A stretch of 64,000 nucleotides of DNA from assembly GCA_943736015.1 (NCBI GenBank), contig OX031068.1:26110296-26174295 (forward strand), read 5' to 3'. The first letter of the stretch is position 1. Each line of letters starts with the position of its first letter. The position numbers were made by a program, and so were the translations under genes. The notes under the pieces are model-generated. The model did no database searches. It worked only from the letters and a program-made list of their open reading frames with translations, and was not told the origin of the DNA. Below are positions 44,801 through 47,604 of this stretch, piece by piece. This DNA comes from Tridacna crocea (Eukaryota > Mollusca > Bivalvia > Cardiida > Cardiidae).

Positions 44801-47080
44801 TTGAAAAAAAAAAAACCAGTTGTTGAGTGTTTGGCTGATTAATTATACATGTATTTTGTTTATTGCCATTTTCAACATTATTTCACATACATGTATATTG
44901 TGATTGCAAGTGCTTCTACTCATGATTTCATTGTGTTTCTGGAAGAGAACTCCGCACGATATTCCTCCCAAGCCACTTTCCCACGAAACCATCATCTAAA
45001 AAAATGGACAGCGGTTAGAGACAAATGGATTCTGGCACAATAATGATTATCACTCCTCAGAAAGAAACTGGCCAAGCCACAAACATTTTAGCTTGTCCAA
45101 ATTGTAAGCGTTTGCAGACATCATAAATAATTCAAATGATGTTGATTGGTCGATGAAATAGTAGAAAACATTGTGGGAAATGGAAGAAATACTGGTTACC
45201 AGCACATTTTTCACCAAACCTTTTGCTTTTATGAAATTCTCTGCATGTCATTCAGAGGATCATTCTACCTTGTGCTTGAATTGGTTGTCAGACAAAATAG
45301 ACTTTATGGATCCATAATTATGTAATGATTTGCTTAATATATTGCATTTAAAAGTTTGCTTAATACATGTATATTGCATTTGAAAAATTTGCTTAATATA
45401 TCGCATTTAAGAAATATCTTTAATATATTGCATTTGAAAAAAAATGCTTAATATATTTCATTTAAAAAATTTGCTTAATGTATGGCATTTGAAAAAATTG
45501 CTATTATATTTCATTTAAAAAAATTGCTTAATATATTGCATTTTAAAAATTTGCTTACCGTAATATATGGCATTTAAAAAATTTGTTTAACTCATAACCA
45601 AACAACAAAATTTTAGGGGTGTCCAAATTGAATGCATTTGCAGACGATAAGATAAAAGTGACTGAAAATTTGAAATTTGTTTTGTGAAGGGTAGAAAACA
45701 TTGTGGGAAAAGGAGAAAATGCTGGTTACTAGCATTTTCTCCTTTTCCCACAATGTTTTCTATTGGCTTCTTTCACAGGGTTGTCAGAAGTAGGGATTGT
45801 GTGGTAATGGGTTAATATATTGCTTTTGAAAAATCCATTAAACCCCTTTTCACAAAGCATGGCTCATTTCTAACAAGTTTTTACAGATCTATCTTCGATT
45901 CTTGGATTCAAGCTTACAACCTTGACTCTTTACTACACAATCCTGACTTTTAACAGCCCTGAGAAACAAAGCTTTTTGAAAATGTTGTGGAAAAAGGAGA
46001 AAATACCAGCATTTTCTCCTTTTCCCACAATGTTTTCTACCTTTCCAGAATCAAATTCAATTTCTCATTCACATTTATTCTGTTGGATGCAAATGCTTTC
46101 AATTTGGACTAGTCCAAAATTTTGTTGTTTTATAAACAGCTAAACTACAAGACCTACATGTTAACCACTTACAATACAATCTTGAGTTTTTACTACCTTG
46201 AGGAAGAATCCTGTTGAAAACATGGTGGGAAAAGGAGAAAATGCTGGTAAACAACATTTTCTCCTTTGCCCAGAATGTTTTCTACCATGTCTAAGACTGA
46301 AGTTGCGTCATTTAACTCTTTACCCCACAAGAAAATTTTAGACTAGTCCAAATTGAAAGCATTTGCAGATGACAAAATAAAGGTGACTGAAAAATAGAAA
46401 TTTGTTATGGGAAGGGTAGAAAACACTGTGGGAAAAGGAGAAAATGCTGGCTACCAGCATTTTCTCCTTTTCCCACAGTATTTTTAAAAGGCTTCTTTCT
46501 CAGGGGCGTCAAAAGTAGGGATTGTGTGGTAATGGGTTAAGCTACATCTAATTTGATGTCTGCAAATGCTCTCAGTCCATAGTTTTGTTATTTGGTAATG
46601 AGTTAACGCCCTACCGCACAGTTCTGACCCTGAGAAAAAAAAATTGAAAAGGTTGTTGGGAAAATGAGAAAATTTGGTAACCAGCTTTGTCTCCTTTTCA
46701 AACTATTTTACCTACATTATTATAAACTGCATAATTATATGTGTGGAGTATCATTTATTTTGTTGTCTGCAATTGCCTTGAATTTGGACAAGTCTCAAAT
46801 TTTGTTGTGTAGAAAGAATCAACACTGAGCTTCTAGGGCTTAGTTTGGCATTTATTAGGTAATATAATCTTTGTTTTCTTGCATTTAGCCACAGAATGCA
46901 GATGGCAGCCTTGAAAGAAAGTCGAAACCACCTCCACCTGGACCTAAACGTGTAAGTTTGGATGAGGCCAAATTGGAAGACGAATGGGAAAGCTTACCAC
47001 TATGGAAACGGGAGATTTTAATGAAAAGAGGCGGTGCTCCAACCAACTGGGGCGATGAACGGGAGGAATTGGATGAGTGA
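2826..47080 (+). CDS. Gene 1: four-motif PxWKR (taperin/phostensin-like) protein, 8 coding exons
   Basis: Join of 2826-2850, 5737-5840, 7384-7506, 13608-13640, 17740-17910, 29331-29372, 32040-32096 and 46889-47080 gives one open frame of about 248 residues ending in TGA. Every junction is GT-AG; the first is split inside codon 9 and all later ones are phase 0. The product has an acidic N-terminus, long K/E/R-rich helices likely to be coiled coil, and four P-x-W-K-R motifs with W at about residues 26, 62, 127 and 224. As I recall the family, taperin starts with VPAWKREIL and phostensin has PDWK and PAWKR near its N-terminus, both being actin/PP1-associated. Function here is therefore an inference: an actin- or phosphatase-linked cytosolic protein. 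No signal peptide or membrane segment is seen. Coding is under 2% of the gene; MITEs have inflated the introns. More exons could be missed, since any phase-0 exon would fit. Confidence 0.8.
2997..3212 (+). mobile_element. Group A MITE
   Basis: Both stem arms carry a matched change, TGTGGAAAA instead of TGTGGGAAA. Right end GTAAAGAATTAA. Lies 147 bp after exon 1. Confidence 0.9.
3277..3505 (-). mobile_element. Group A MITE
   Basis: Near-perfect stem with ACACTGTG arms; right end GGTAAAGAATTAA. Confidence 0.93.
4182..4418 (+). mobile_element. Group A MITE, old
   Basis: TTAACCCTTTGCCAGACAG and TAGTATAGAGTTTAA ends survive, the hairpin is about 75% paired. Confidence 0.75.
4584..4812 (-). mobile_element. 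Group A MITE, young
   Basis: Matched ends (CCCATTACCACAC and GTGTGGTAATGGG) and a stem with one mismatch. Confidence 0.95.
4924..5266 (+). mobile_element. Two decayed group A MITE pieces
   Basis: TTAACCCTGTACTGCACAATCC opens the first; the second has CACAATCCTGTG and TTTTTCTTCTTTCCCAAAATG near 5155-5240. Boundaries between them are unclear. Confidence 0.5.
5267..5495 (+). mobile_element. Group A MITE
   Basis: Left end of the TTTCCC subtype, right end GGTAATGAG of another: a mosaic. Confidence 0.92.
5562..5716 (+). mobile_element. Group A MITE, deleted, beside exon 2
   Basis: Second stem half missing. The right TTAA at 5713 is 20 bp from the exon 2 acceptor. Confidence 0.8.
5737..5840 (+). 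CDS. Gene 1 exon 2, first WKR motif
   Basis: TTTTAG acceptor and GTGAGT donor. Two bases complete the split Asp codon, then LDDVPGYTPVTKSTPIWKRD and a basic/acidic helix ending EEYI. W26-K27-R28 is the first motif. The acceptor region is a poor pyrimidine tract, and a decayed MITE ends at 5716, only 20 bp upstream, so it may overlap the branch-point zone. Confidence 0.85.
5891..6117 (+). mobile_element. Group A MITE, worn ends
   Basis: TTGA in place of the left TTAA, 51 bp after exon 2; stem intact apart from an inserted C. Confidence 0.82.
6419..6647 (+). mobile_element. Group A MITE
   Basis: Inserted after a T run; CATTACC left and GGTAAAGAG right ends. Confidence 0.94.
6930..7215. mobile_element. 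Decayed overlapping group A MITE pieces
   Basis: GGGTAGAAAACATCC stub of a minus copy, then a plus copy with CACACTAAGTGCCAATTCC and a stem with GGTGACCAG loop; ends lost. Confidence 0.6.
7384..7506 (+). CDS. Gene 1 exon 3, second WKR motif
   Basis: TTTGTATTTCAG acceptor, GTATGC donor, 41 codons in phase 0. Encodes AMKQREKEEAERW, then NVPEWKRKLLKEKE and a charged tail ending EEMQK. W62 is the motif Trp. Strong K/E bias fits a single alpha helix or coiled coil. Confidence 0.85.
7594..7822 (-). mobile_element. Group A MITE
   Basis: Lies 87 bp after exon 3; opposes the plus-strand copy at 6419 across that exon. Confidence 0.93.
7901..8132 (-). mobile_element. Group A MITE, old
   Basis: CTTTACCACACAAC left end, poor hairpin with TAGTTTCCAGCAG loop, TTAA only on the right. 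Confidence 0.75.
8490..8644 (+). mobile_element. Group A MITE left half
   Basis: CCCTTTACCACGCTATCCC and GAGGCCTTTGAAAACATGG, then interrupted by the next copy. Confidence 0.6.
8645..8819 (-). mobile_element. Group A MITE, first stem half deleted
   Basis: Intact ends (CTCTTTGCCAAAC, TGGTAAAGAG); only the second hairpin arm remains. Confidence 0.82.
8965..9193 (+). mobile_element. Group A MITE
   Basis: TTGA left, TTAA right; loop GGTAACCAGG with one mismatch. Confidence 0.9.
9485..9601 (+). CDS. Candidate alternative last exon of gene 1
   Basis: A good acceptor (TTGTATTTGTTTCAACAG) precedes 9485, and joining it to exon 3 in phase 0 gives 38 residues, FNPLLLKYLFASIPEDKKKR followed by a lysine-rich tail ending CIVKNE, then TAG. 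ATTAAA lies about 170 bp downstream. It would produce a form with only two WKR motifs. The frame fits by chance one time in three, no homology is recognised, and it may be a decoy. Confidence 0.22.
   Translation, partial: FNPLLLKYLFASIPEDKKKRTKKNSSEVPKGTCIVKNE
10255..10661 (-). mobile_element. Group A MITE hosting a group C insertion
   Basis: Outer halves 10255-10345 and 10574-10661 (ending TGGTAAAGAGTTAG) are separated by the inner copy, which sits at the TTAA in the outer hairpin loop. Confidence 0.75.
10346..10573 (+). mobile_element. Group C MITE, nested in a hairpin loop
   Basis: CTCTTTCCCATACAAGCC left end, AGAAATTGCTCATAATGAGC loop, GGGAAAGGG right end. Confidence 0.88.
10801..11029 (-). 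mobile_element. Group A MITE
   Basis: Loop centre is GGTTAACAG, so it carries an internal TTAA target like the one used at 10346. Confidence 0.93.
11130..11369 (-). mobile_element. Group A MITE, decayed left half
   Basis: ATGTTACCAGCATTTTCTCC and a GGTAAAAGAATTAA end; the left arm is barely visible. Confidence 0.65.
11935..12152 (+). mobile_element. Group A MITE
   Basis: CCCATTACCACAC left end with TTAA, right end GGTAATGAATTGA. Confidence 0.92.
12484..12709 (-). mobile_element. Group A MITE, TTTCCC-end subtype
   Basis: CCCTTTCCCAAACGAC left; middle CTCTTGCTGAAAAGTTG distinguishes this subtype. Right TTAA abuts the foldback element at 12715. Confidence 0.92.
12715..12965. mobile_element. 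Foldback element (GGCCTGCAAC family), copy 1
   Basis: Begins GGCCTGCAACATGC and ends with a degenerate inverse. Internal strings GCCTGCGCAGTCC and TTTTGTCCTACAGTAG recur in copies near 59.6 and 61.2 kb. It directly follows the TTAA of a MITE. Confidence 0.75.
13208..13436 (-). mobile_element. Group A MITE
   Basis: Ends CTCTTTACCAAAG and GTGTGGTAAAGTG; lies 172 bp upstream of the exon 4 micro-exon. Confidence 0.92.
13608..13640 (+). CDS. Gene 1 exon 4, 33-nt micro-exon
   Basis: TTTTGCTAG acceptor and GTAAAA donor around 11 codons (AAEEEANRKRR). It continues the charged helix and could be skipped without changing frame. Support comes from phase and composition matching both neighbours; length is too short for independent proof. 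Confidence 0.65.
13885..14113 (+). mobile_element. Group B MITE
   Basis: TTAT left, TTAA right; CTCGTGACGAGC loop. Faces the minus copy at 13208 across exon 4 and abuts the next element. Confidence 0.92.
14110..14336 (+). mobile_element. Group A MITE sharing TTAA with a group B copy
   Basis: One TTAA (14110-14113) serves both elements. Right end decays to TTGA. Confidence 0.9.
14626..14838 (-). mobile_element. Group A MITE, old
   Basis: CTCTTTACTGGATGACAAAA left end and AGAGAAAGCTGGTTATTAGC loop; right arm mostly lost. Confidence 0.65.
14848..15074 (-). mobile_element. Group A MITE
   Basis: CCCTGTACCAGACGATG left and GTGGGAAAGGG right ends, both TTAA intact. Confidence 0.9.
15335..15522 (-). 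mobile_element. Group A MITE, second stem half deleted
   Basis: TTTTCC subtype related to the copy at 12484; the deletion runs from the loop to TTCCAGACACG. Confidence 0.85.
15590..15700 (-). mobile_element. Group A MITE right half
   Basis: CTGGTTACCAGCATTTGC and TGTGGTAAAGGTTTAA only. Confidence 0.7.
15779..17480. repeat. Composite repeat with five ~160-bp tandem units
   Basis: Left end is a small palindrome, CTCACCTGAGCAC..GTGCTCAAGGTGAG. From about 16200 to 16970, five units begin near 16201, 16367, 16530, 16790 (with a shortened unit before it) and 16958; each carries TAAGGGCTAGAGCTTTCAT, CATCATCTAGTGGCC, TTCAAATTATGGCC and CTCAGATTTCACATAG. Right end near 17420-17470 has ACTCAGGTGACCGATATAGG and GGCCATCATGGTCC. 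I recall similar ends in molluscan genomes but cannot name the family. Confidence 0.75.
17740..17910 (+). CDS. Gene 1 exon 5, third WKR motif and NWGDERE block
   Basis: CATGCACAG acceptor; 57 codons. A charged helix (IKEAEEERKARIKEEQERAK) leads into ENVPAWKREIMMKRGGA and then NWGDEREDINEQ. W127 is the motif Trp, and the WKREI.MKRGGA..NWGDERE block recurs in the last exon. The donor is GTTAAA, a weak match; if not spliced the frame adds VKK and stops with TGA at 17920-17922, giving a plausible short isoform of about 155 residues. Confidence 0.88.
18029..18452 (+). mobile_element. Very old MITE-like hairpins
   Basis: Two faint hairpins (ATTACTTGTAACAAGCAAT at 18062; GATAGTTGCTTACC near 18356) and a terminal GGTAAAGGGTAA. 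Too eroded to delimit. Confidence 0.4.
18634..18871 (+). mobile_element. Group A MITE, TTTCCC subtype
   Basis: CCTTTTCCCAAACAATCC and GGGAAGGGTTAA; right arm has GCAATTTAAGTTAATTTGTC. Confidence 0.92.
19082..19309 (-). mobile_element. Group A MITE
   Basis: Loop is GCTGGAAACCAGC, an A/A centre unlike the usual TA. Confidence 0.92.
19425..19600 (-). mobile_element. Group A MITE, left end missing
   Basis: GTTGCAGACAACAAATTC to AATCAGTGGATCG, meeting the next copy at TTAA. Confidence 0.65.
19601..19812 (+). mobile_element. Group A MITE
   Basis: CCCTTTACCAAACAATC left; right arm shortened, ending AAAGGGTTGA. Confidence 0.87.
19900..20079 (-). mobile_element. Group A MITE, worn
   Basis: TTGTTACCAGGATTTTCTTC loop and TGTGGTAAAAAGTTAA end. 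Confidence 0.7.
20284..20511 (-). mobile_element. Group A MITE
   Basis: CATTACC and GGTAATGGG ends; loop GGTCACCAGC. Shares TTAA with the next copy. Confidence 0.93.
20508..20727 (+). mobile_element. MITE, old, group uncertain
   Basis: CCTTTTACTGAATAAGCCC left end and CTACTTGTAACTAG loop differ from A, B and C; right arm TTTGTCATCTGCAAATG is standard. Confidence 0.7.
21012..22161 (-). pseudogene. Mariner transposase pseudogene
   Basis: Starts with MADGAFMLMRDEQVTYIKIE at 22161, a paired helix-turn-helix type DNA-binding region. The catalytic triad region is present: AIDETWIRSFEPE, then LHDKASPHKANVV and YSPDLSPPDFDLFPKLKEP, with 34 residues between the last two Asp (D34D). Most mariners have HDNA, so K replaces N. 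Inactive: a TGA at about 21829, a TAA at about 21604, and a frame change near 21520. The last frame runs on through the left TIR without its own stop. Confidence 0.93.
21012..22326 (-). mobile_element. Mariner (Tc1/mariner) DNA transposon, decayed
   Basis: 1,315 bp. Both ends carry the same inverted repeat (TGAKGGTCAGTCAAAAATAA outward, about 45 bp with a few differences), and TA flanks each end (21010-21011, 22327-22328), the expected mariner target duplication. The minus-strand transposase is readable over nearly its whole length but broken. Size and TIRs indicate a complete, non-truncated insertion that decayed in place. Confidence 0.95.
22425..22475. repeat. Fragment of the GGCCTGCAAC foldback family
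   Basis: CAGCCTGTGCAATCTGCTC with flanking bases only; borders a MITE at 22491. Confidence 0.45.
22491..22715 (-). mobile_element. Group A MITE
   Basis: Left TTAA eroded (TTCTTTACCACAC); right TTAA present. Confidence 0.88.
22894..23102 (+). mobile_element. Group A MITE, right end trimmed
   Basis: Right arm stops at CAATTTGTCC then GCAGAGTTAA; the next element starts immediately. Confidence 0.88.
23103..23323 (+). mobile_element. Group A MITE
   Basis: Starts at the second TTAA of a TTAATTAA junction with its neighbour; right end GGTAATGAGTTAA. Confidence 0.9.
23422..23651 (+). mobile_element. Group A MITE
   Basis: CACTTTACCACAC and GGTAATAAGTTAA ends; stem with several unpaired changes. 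Confidence 0.88.
23684..23909 (+). mobile_element. Group A MITE
   Basis: Ends match (CTCTTTACCAC, TTTGGTAAAGAG); loop GGTAACTAGC. Confidence 0.92.
23944..24010. repeat. GTAGATCA/GTCTGATC palindromic repeat
   Basis: AGTGTAGATCAAAATCAGAC and, inverted, GTCTGATCTTTGACC, with a short spacer; related copies elsewhere show the family. Confidence 0.7.
24683..24962 (+). mobile_element. MITE debris
   Basis: Orphan end TGTGGTAAAGGGTTAA at 24683, a hairpin-less plus fragment to 24870, and a left stub TTAACCCTGTACC at 24912. Confidence 0.45.
25441..25530 (-). mobile_element. Group A MITE left stub
   Basis: TTAACTCTTTACCAATGGAC then a shortened arm; truncated by the next copy. Confidence 0.65.
25536..25762 (-). 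mobile_element. Group C MITE
   Basis: Both stem arms share a matched change (TGTGGGGA / TCCCCACA). Right TTAA shared with the next copy. Confidence 0.92.
25759..25969 (+). mobile_element. Group A MITE, first stem half shortened
   Basis: AACATTGTGGGTAACCAGC joins the stem base directly to the loop. Confidence 0.88.
25966..26077 (-). mobile_element. MITE hairpin fragment
   Basis: GCCTGGTTACCAGCC stem and TTGATAATGAGTTAA; both arms reduced. Confidence 0.55.
26155..26193. repeat. Half copy of the 61.9-kb hairpin family
   Basis: One arm only (TTACTTCAAAAACCTCGTAA, then CTACAGCTTGAAAC). Confidence 0.6.
26350..26586 (+). mobile_element. Group A MITE
   Basis: CTCTTTACCACAC and TTTGGTAAAGAG ends; loop TAGTGACCACC is imperfect. 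Confidence 0.9.
26730..26845 (+). mobile_element. MITE hairpin fragment
   Basis: Unusual loop CTGGTAACTACCGGTTACTC; terminal arms not recognisable. Confidence 0.5.
26890..27690. repeat. Degenerate minisatellite split by a MITE
   Basis: Loose units of about 30-45 bp carrying GCCTAACTGGAG, ACTGAATGCAAGCAACA and similar strings run 26890-27255 and resume at 27535-27690. The interruption is the MITE at 27264-27489. Confidence 0.7.
27264..27489 (+). mobile_element. Group A MITE inside a minisatellite
   Basis: Both arms carry AATATTG/CAATATT in place of AACATTG/CAATGTT, a matched pair of changes. Flanks eroded to TTAG and GTGA. Confidence 0.9.
27698..28150 (-). mobile_element. Group A MITE interrupted by a SINE
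   Basis: Halves 27698-27803 and 28018-28150 rejoin across the SINE's duplication. Stem has matched GTTGG/CCAAC changes. Confidence 0.85.
27804..28017 (-). mobile_element. tRNA-derived SINE with 12-bp target duplication
   Basis: CATTTTGTCTTT occurs at 27792-27803 and again at 28018-28029, flanking 214 bp. On the minus strand the head reads like a tRNA (GTGAGGTAGAGCGTCGG A-box region, GAGTTCGATTCCCGG B-box) and the tail ends GTAAAATAAATATG. It sits inside a group A MITE, so it is younger than that MITE. Confidence 0.88.
28506..28687 (-). mobile_element. Group A MITE, second stem half deleted
   Basis: Breaks off in the loop (AATGCTAG) and resumes TCGTAAAAATCAGGG; ends GGGAACGGGTTAA. Confidence 0.8.
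28684..28840 (+). mobile_element. MITE fragment
   Basis: GAAAGCCTTTGAAACATTGTG and TTTGTTGTCTGCAAATGC with the loop missing. Confidence 0.55.
29331..29372 (+). CDS. Gene 1 exon 6, 42-nt exon
   Basis: GTCATTTTAG acceptor and consensus GTAAGT donor enclose 14 codons, ELEEEDQGYESNCP, in phase 0. Acidic linker. It lies 11.4 kb downstream of exon 5 and is skippable in frame. Confidence 0.7.
29612..29758 (+). mobile_element. Group A MITE, truncated
   Basis: Left arm and first stem half (loop ACTGGTAACCAGT), then TCGTCTGCAAATAC, cut by the next copy. Confidence 0.7.
29759..29992 (-). mobile_element. Group A MITE
   Basis: CATTACC and GGTAATGG ends; 387 bp after exon 6. Confidence 0.92.
30690..30985 (+). 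mobile_element. tRNA-like SINE unit 1
   Basis: TTGGCTCAGTGGTTATGG resembles an A-box and GGGTTCGAATCCCACCAGG a B-box, with an unusually long gap between them. Flanked by CTTCATGCATAGCT upstream and TTCATTTGTTTCTTTG downstream, both repeated in unit 2. Not a tRNA gene: no acceptor stem pairing is evident. Confidence 0.7.
31030..31280 (+). mobile_element. tRNA-like SINE unit 2
   Basis: Tandem paralogue of the unit before it, offset about 345 bp: TTTGACTCAGTGGTTG, GGCTCGAATCCCACCAG, and TTCATTTGTTTCTCTG. Its end runs straight into a group C MITE whose TTAA starts at 31281. Confidence 0.68.
31281..31508 (+). mobile_element. Group C MITE, reference copy
   Basis: CCCTTTCCCAAACAAGCCC left, loop TTGCTCGTAACGAGCAA, GGGAAAGGG right. 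Stem nearly perfect. Confidence 0.95.
31505..31731 (-). mobile_element. Group A MITE sharing TTAA with a group C copy
   Basis: CTCGTTACCAAAC and GGTAATGGG; 309 bp upstream of exon 7. Confidence 0.93.
32040..32096 (+). CDS. Gene 1 exon 7, 57-nt exon
   Basis: TACTTACAG acceptor and GTGAGT donor enclose 19 codons, GDSQDPQRTFVQKATLVMK, in phase 0. No motif recognised; probably a linker between the two paralogous motif blocks. Confidence 0.7.
32192..32420 (+). mobile_element. Group A MITE
   Basis: 96 bp downstream of exon 7, opposite in orientation to the copy at 31505, so the two could pair across the exon. Confidence 0.94.
32722..32950 (-). mobile_element. Group A MITE
   Basis: Ends CTCTTTACCAAAC and GTGTGGTAAAAAG; shares TTAA with the composite that follows. 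Confidence 0.94.
32947..33223. mobile_element. Composite of two group A MITE halves
   Basis: 32947-33067 is the first half of a minus copy; 33068-33223 is a plus copy lacking its second stem half. The join is at CATTGTGGG, within the stem. Confidence 0.8.
33391..33538 (-). mobile_element. Group A MITE truncated at its loop
   Basis: Stops exactly at GCTGGTTACTAG; the duplicated block begins soon after. Confidence 0.75.
34651..34718 (+). repeat. 68-bp direct repeat, intact copy
   Basis: Starts AATCCTCATCATTGCTTACC and continues through TTGCACGGTGCTCAGAC. The second copy begins at 35002 but is split by the 3,575-bp element and resumes at 38602-38648. The two copies are identical outside the insertion. 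Confidence 0.9.
34719..35001. repeat. 283-bp spacer with 40-bp inverted repeats
   Basis: Between the two 68-bp copies. CCACAGGAATTTGACATTC near 34839 is inverted as GAATGTCAAATTCCTGTGG near 34950, with arms of about 40 bp. It could be a hairpin element or a tandem-duplicated segment. Confidence 0.65.
35208..38200. repeat. Dispersed GTTACGGAGGTGAG motif set
   Basis: Forward copies at about 35209, 35590, 35958, 37823, 37837, 37997 and 38185 (last has one extra base). Reverse copies at about 37142, 37319 and 37494, plus a poor one near 37121. Copies at 37823 and 37837 are adjacent. The flanking bases are not conserved, so this is a short repeated site and not a decayed tandem repeat. Confidence 0.85.
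36487..36543. repeat. GTAGATCA-family palindrome
   Basis: GCAGATCAAGATAAGATTGC paired with GTCTGATCTCTGATCTGC. It lies inside the 3,575-bp element, so either it was carried in or inserted later. Confidence 0.7.
39349..39577 (+). mobile_element. Group B MITE
   Basis: Both TTAA present; inserted in copy 1 of the old duplication and absent from copy 2, hence younger. Confidence 0.95.
40150..40490. mobile_element. Two decayed MITE pieces
   Basis: Plus piece 40150-40255 (CCATTACTGTGAGAATC, GCAGGTGTACCAGC) and minus piece 40270-40490 (GCCGGTTACC). Confidence 0.55.
40605..40641. repeat. GTAGATCA-family, one arm
   Basis: GCAGTCTGATTTTGATCTAC only; partner arm missing. Confidence 0.6.
40816..41043 (+). 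mobile_element. Group B MITE
   Basis: Matched stem change TGTGACAAAAGG in both arms. Left TTAA eroded. Confidence 0.92.
41070..41298 (+). mobile_element. Group A MITE, TTTCCC subtype
   Basis: Near-perfect stem and both TTAA; closest relative by eye is the copy at 18634. Confidence 0.95.
41848..42066 (+). mobile_element. Group A MITE, loop deleted
   Basis: Reads GCTGGTCACC then straight into TTTCCCACAATG. Inserted in copy 2 of the old duplication only. Confidence 0.88.
42101..42498. mobile_element. TIR element with two 105-bp tandem core units
   Basis: Arms of about 70 bp (TTACGCACAC..CTCGGATACC.. and ..GGTATCCGAGGATGACGCAC) enclose two exact-length 105-bp units, 42186-42290 and 42291-42395, that differ at only a few bases. 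Each unit ends GTATCGATTTTCGGCGGCT. The arms meet at CAATTGTCCCAGG. No protein expected; apparent ORFs on both strands reflect GC-richer sequence. Confidence 0.85.
43783..44030. mobile_element. 248-bp TIR element with four ~32-bp core units
   Basis: 58-bp terminal inverted repeats (GCCGGTGTAACGTTG outward) differ at one base. Between them lie four units of 31-34 bp, each GACCGGGGG(G)TCCATATTCT followed by TATAAAATAAT, varying mainly in the length of the G run. The near-identity of the TIRs indicates a recent insertion. Confidence 0.9.
45070..45215 (-). mobile_element. Group A MITE first half
   Basis: CCACAAACATTTTAGCTTG to ACTGGTTACCAGC; remainder absent. Confidence 0.7.
45329..45586. repeat. 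AT-rich minisatellite (~32-bp units)
   Basis: About eight units of TTGCTTAATATATTGCATTT plus an A/T run. Several units carry TTAA; one is occupied by a MITE, and the array resumes after it at 45816 (TATATTGCTTTTGAAAAA). Confidence 0.85.
45587..45815 (-). mobile_element. Group A MITE in a TTAA of a minisatellite
   Basis: Unit sequence continues on both sides of the shared TTAA, so the empty site is visible in neighbouring units. Confidence 0.95.
45922..46143 (+). mobile_element. Group A MITE, loop deleted
   Basis: GGAGAAAATACCAGC fuses the stem halves; flanks TTGA and CTAA. Confidence 0.87.
46161..46605 (+). mobile_element. Group A MITE hosting another
   Basis: Halves 46161-46315 and 46541-46605 read through once the inner element is set aside. 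Confidence 0.85.
46312..46540 (-). mobile_element. Group A MITE nested in a group A MITE
   Basis: TTAA at both joints lies in the right arm of the host element. Loop GCTGGCTACCAGC. Confidence 0.92.
46602..46821 (+). mobile_element. Group A MITE, old, near exon 8
   Basis: Shares its left TTAA with the preceding element; ends about 67 bp before the last coding exon. Confidence 0.75.
46889..47080 (+). CDS. Gene 1 terminal coding exon, fourth WKR motif
   Basis: TTGCATTTAG acceptor, then 63 codons and TGA at 47078. A KPPPPGPKR stretch (possible SH3-type ligand) precedes a helix and SLPLWKREILMKRGGA, then NWGDEREELDE. W224 is the motif Trp. The block matches exon 5 at most positions, so the two exons are an internal duplication. 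A worn MITE ends about 67 bp upstream of the acceptor. Confidence 0.88.
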   Translation, partial: PQNADGSLERKSKPPPPGPKRVSLDEAKLEDEWESLPLWKREILMKRGGAPTNWGDEREELDE

Positions 47081-47122
47081 CAAAAGGCTAGGGATGTTTT
47101 TTTAATGAAAAACGTGTATAAT

Positions 47123-47317
47123 CAGAGCTCCAGATGGGGGGGGGGGACTGATGATAGTCTAAATCCATTATTTCTCTTTGAAACCCTATGTTGTAGGTGC
47201 TCATTAGAATCGTCTCGATGACGATTCTAATGAGTACCCACAACATAGAGTTTAGTGGAGAATGATCTATATTTTTCATTTTTGAAATCAAAATCACTCC
47301 CTCTACCTGGAGCTCTG
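47123..47317. mobile_element. Hairpin element in gene 1 3' region
   Basis: CAGAGCTCCAG (47123) is inverted at 47307-47317, and TATAAT/TATAAC flank the ends. Inside is a stronger hairpin: CTATGTTGTAGGTGCTCATT (47185) against its inverse ending 47248, about 29-bp arms with two mismatches and a short loop. It starts 43 bp after the gene 1 stop, so it is probably in the 3' UTR. A run of ten G sits at 47136. Confidence 0.8.
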
Positions 47318-47401
47318 TATAACATCATGTTAGGGAATAATGTTCTTTCTTTTCTGTGAAACACATTTGTCCATTGTAAGCTGTCACATACATGCACATG
47401 A

Positions 47402-47583
47402 TTAATCCTTTACCGAACAATATCAAGTTTTAACAACCCTTAGAAAGGAAACTTTTGAAAACAATATGGGAAAAAGACAAAATGTTTTTAAGCAGCCATT
47501 TTCTCCAACTTTTTGATTCGCATTTATTTTTCATCTGCAAATGCTTTCAATTCTGACAAGTCAAAATTGTTTGGTAAAGAAAT
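47402..47583 (+). mobile_element. Group A MITE, worn
   Basis: CCTTTACCGAACAATATC left end, second stem half short. Confidence 0.75.
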
Positions 47584-47604
47584 ATGGTATGTAAACAATT
47601 ACTA

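Larger units (their letters stand above)
32097..46888 (+). other. Gene 1 intron 7
   Basis: Nearly 15 kb. MITEs at both ends frame a MITE-poor centre with an old 2.4-kb duplication, the 3,575-bp TIR element, and two TIR elements with tandem cores. 34168-34650 and 38660-38990 are unique-looking; 44430-45060 has only a (TG)n/G run at 44500 and nothing else supportable. Confidence 0.6.
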
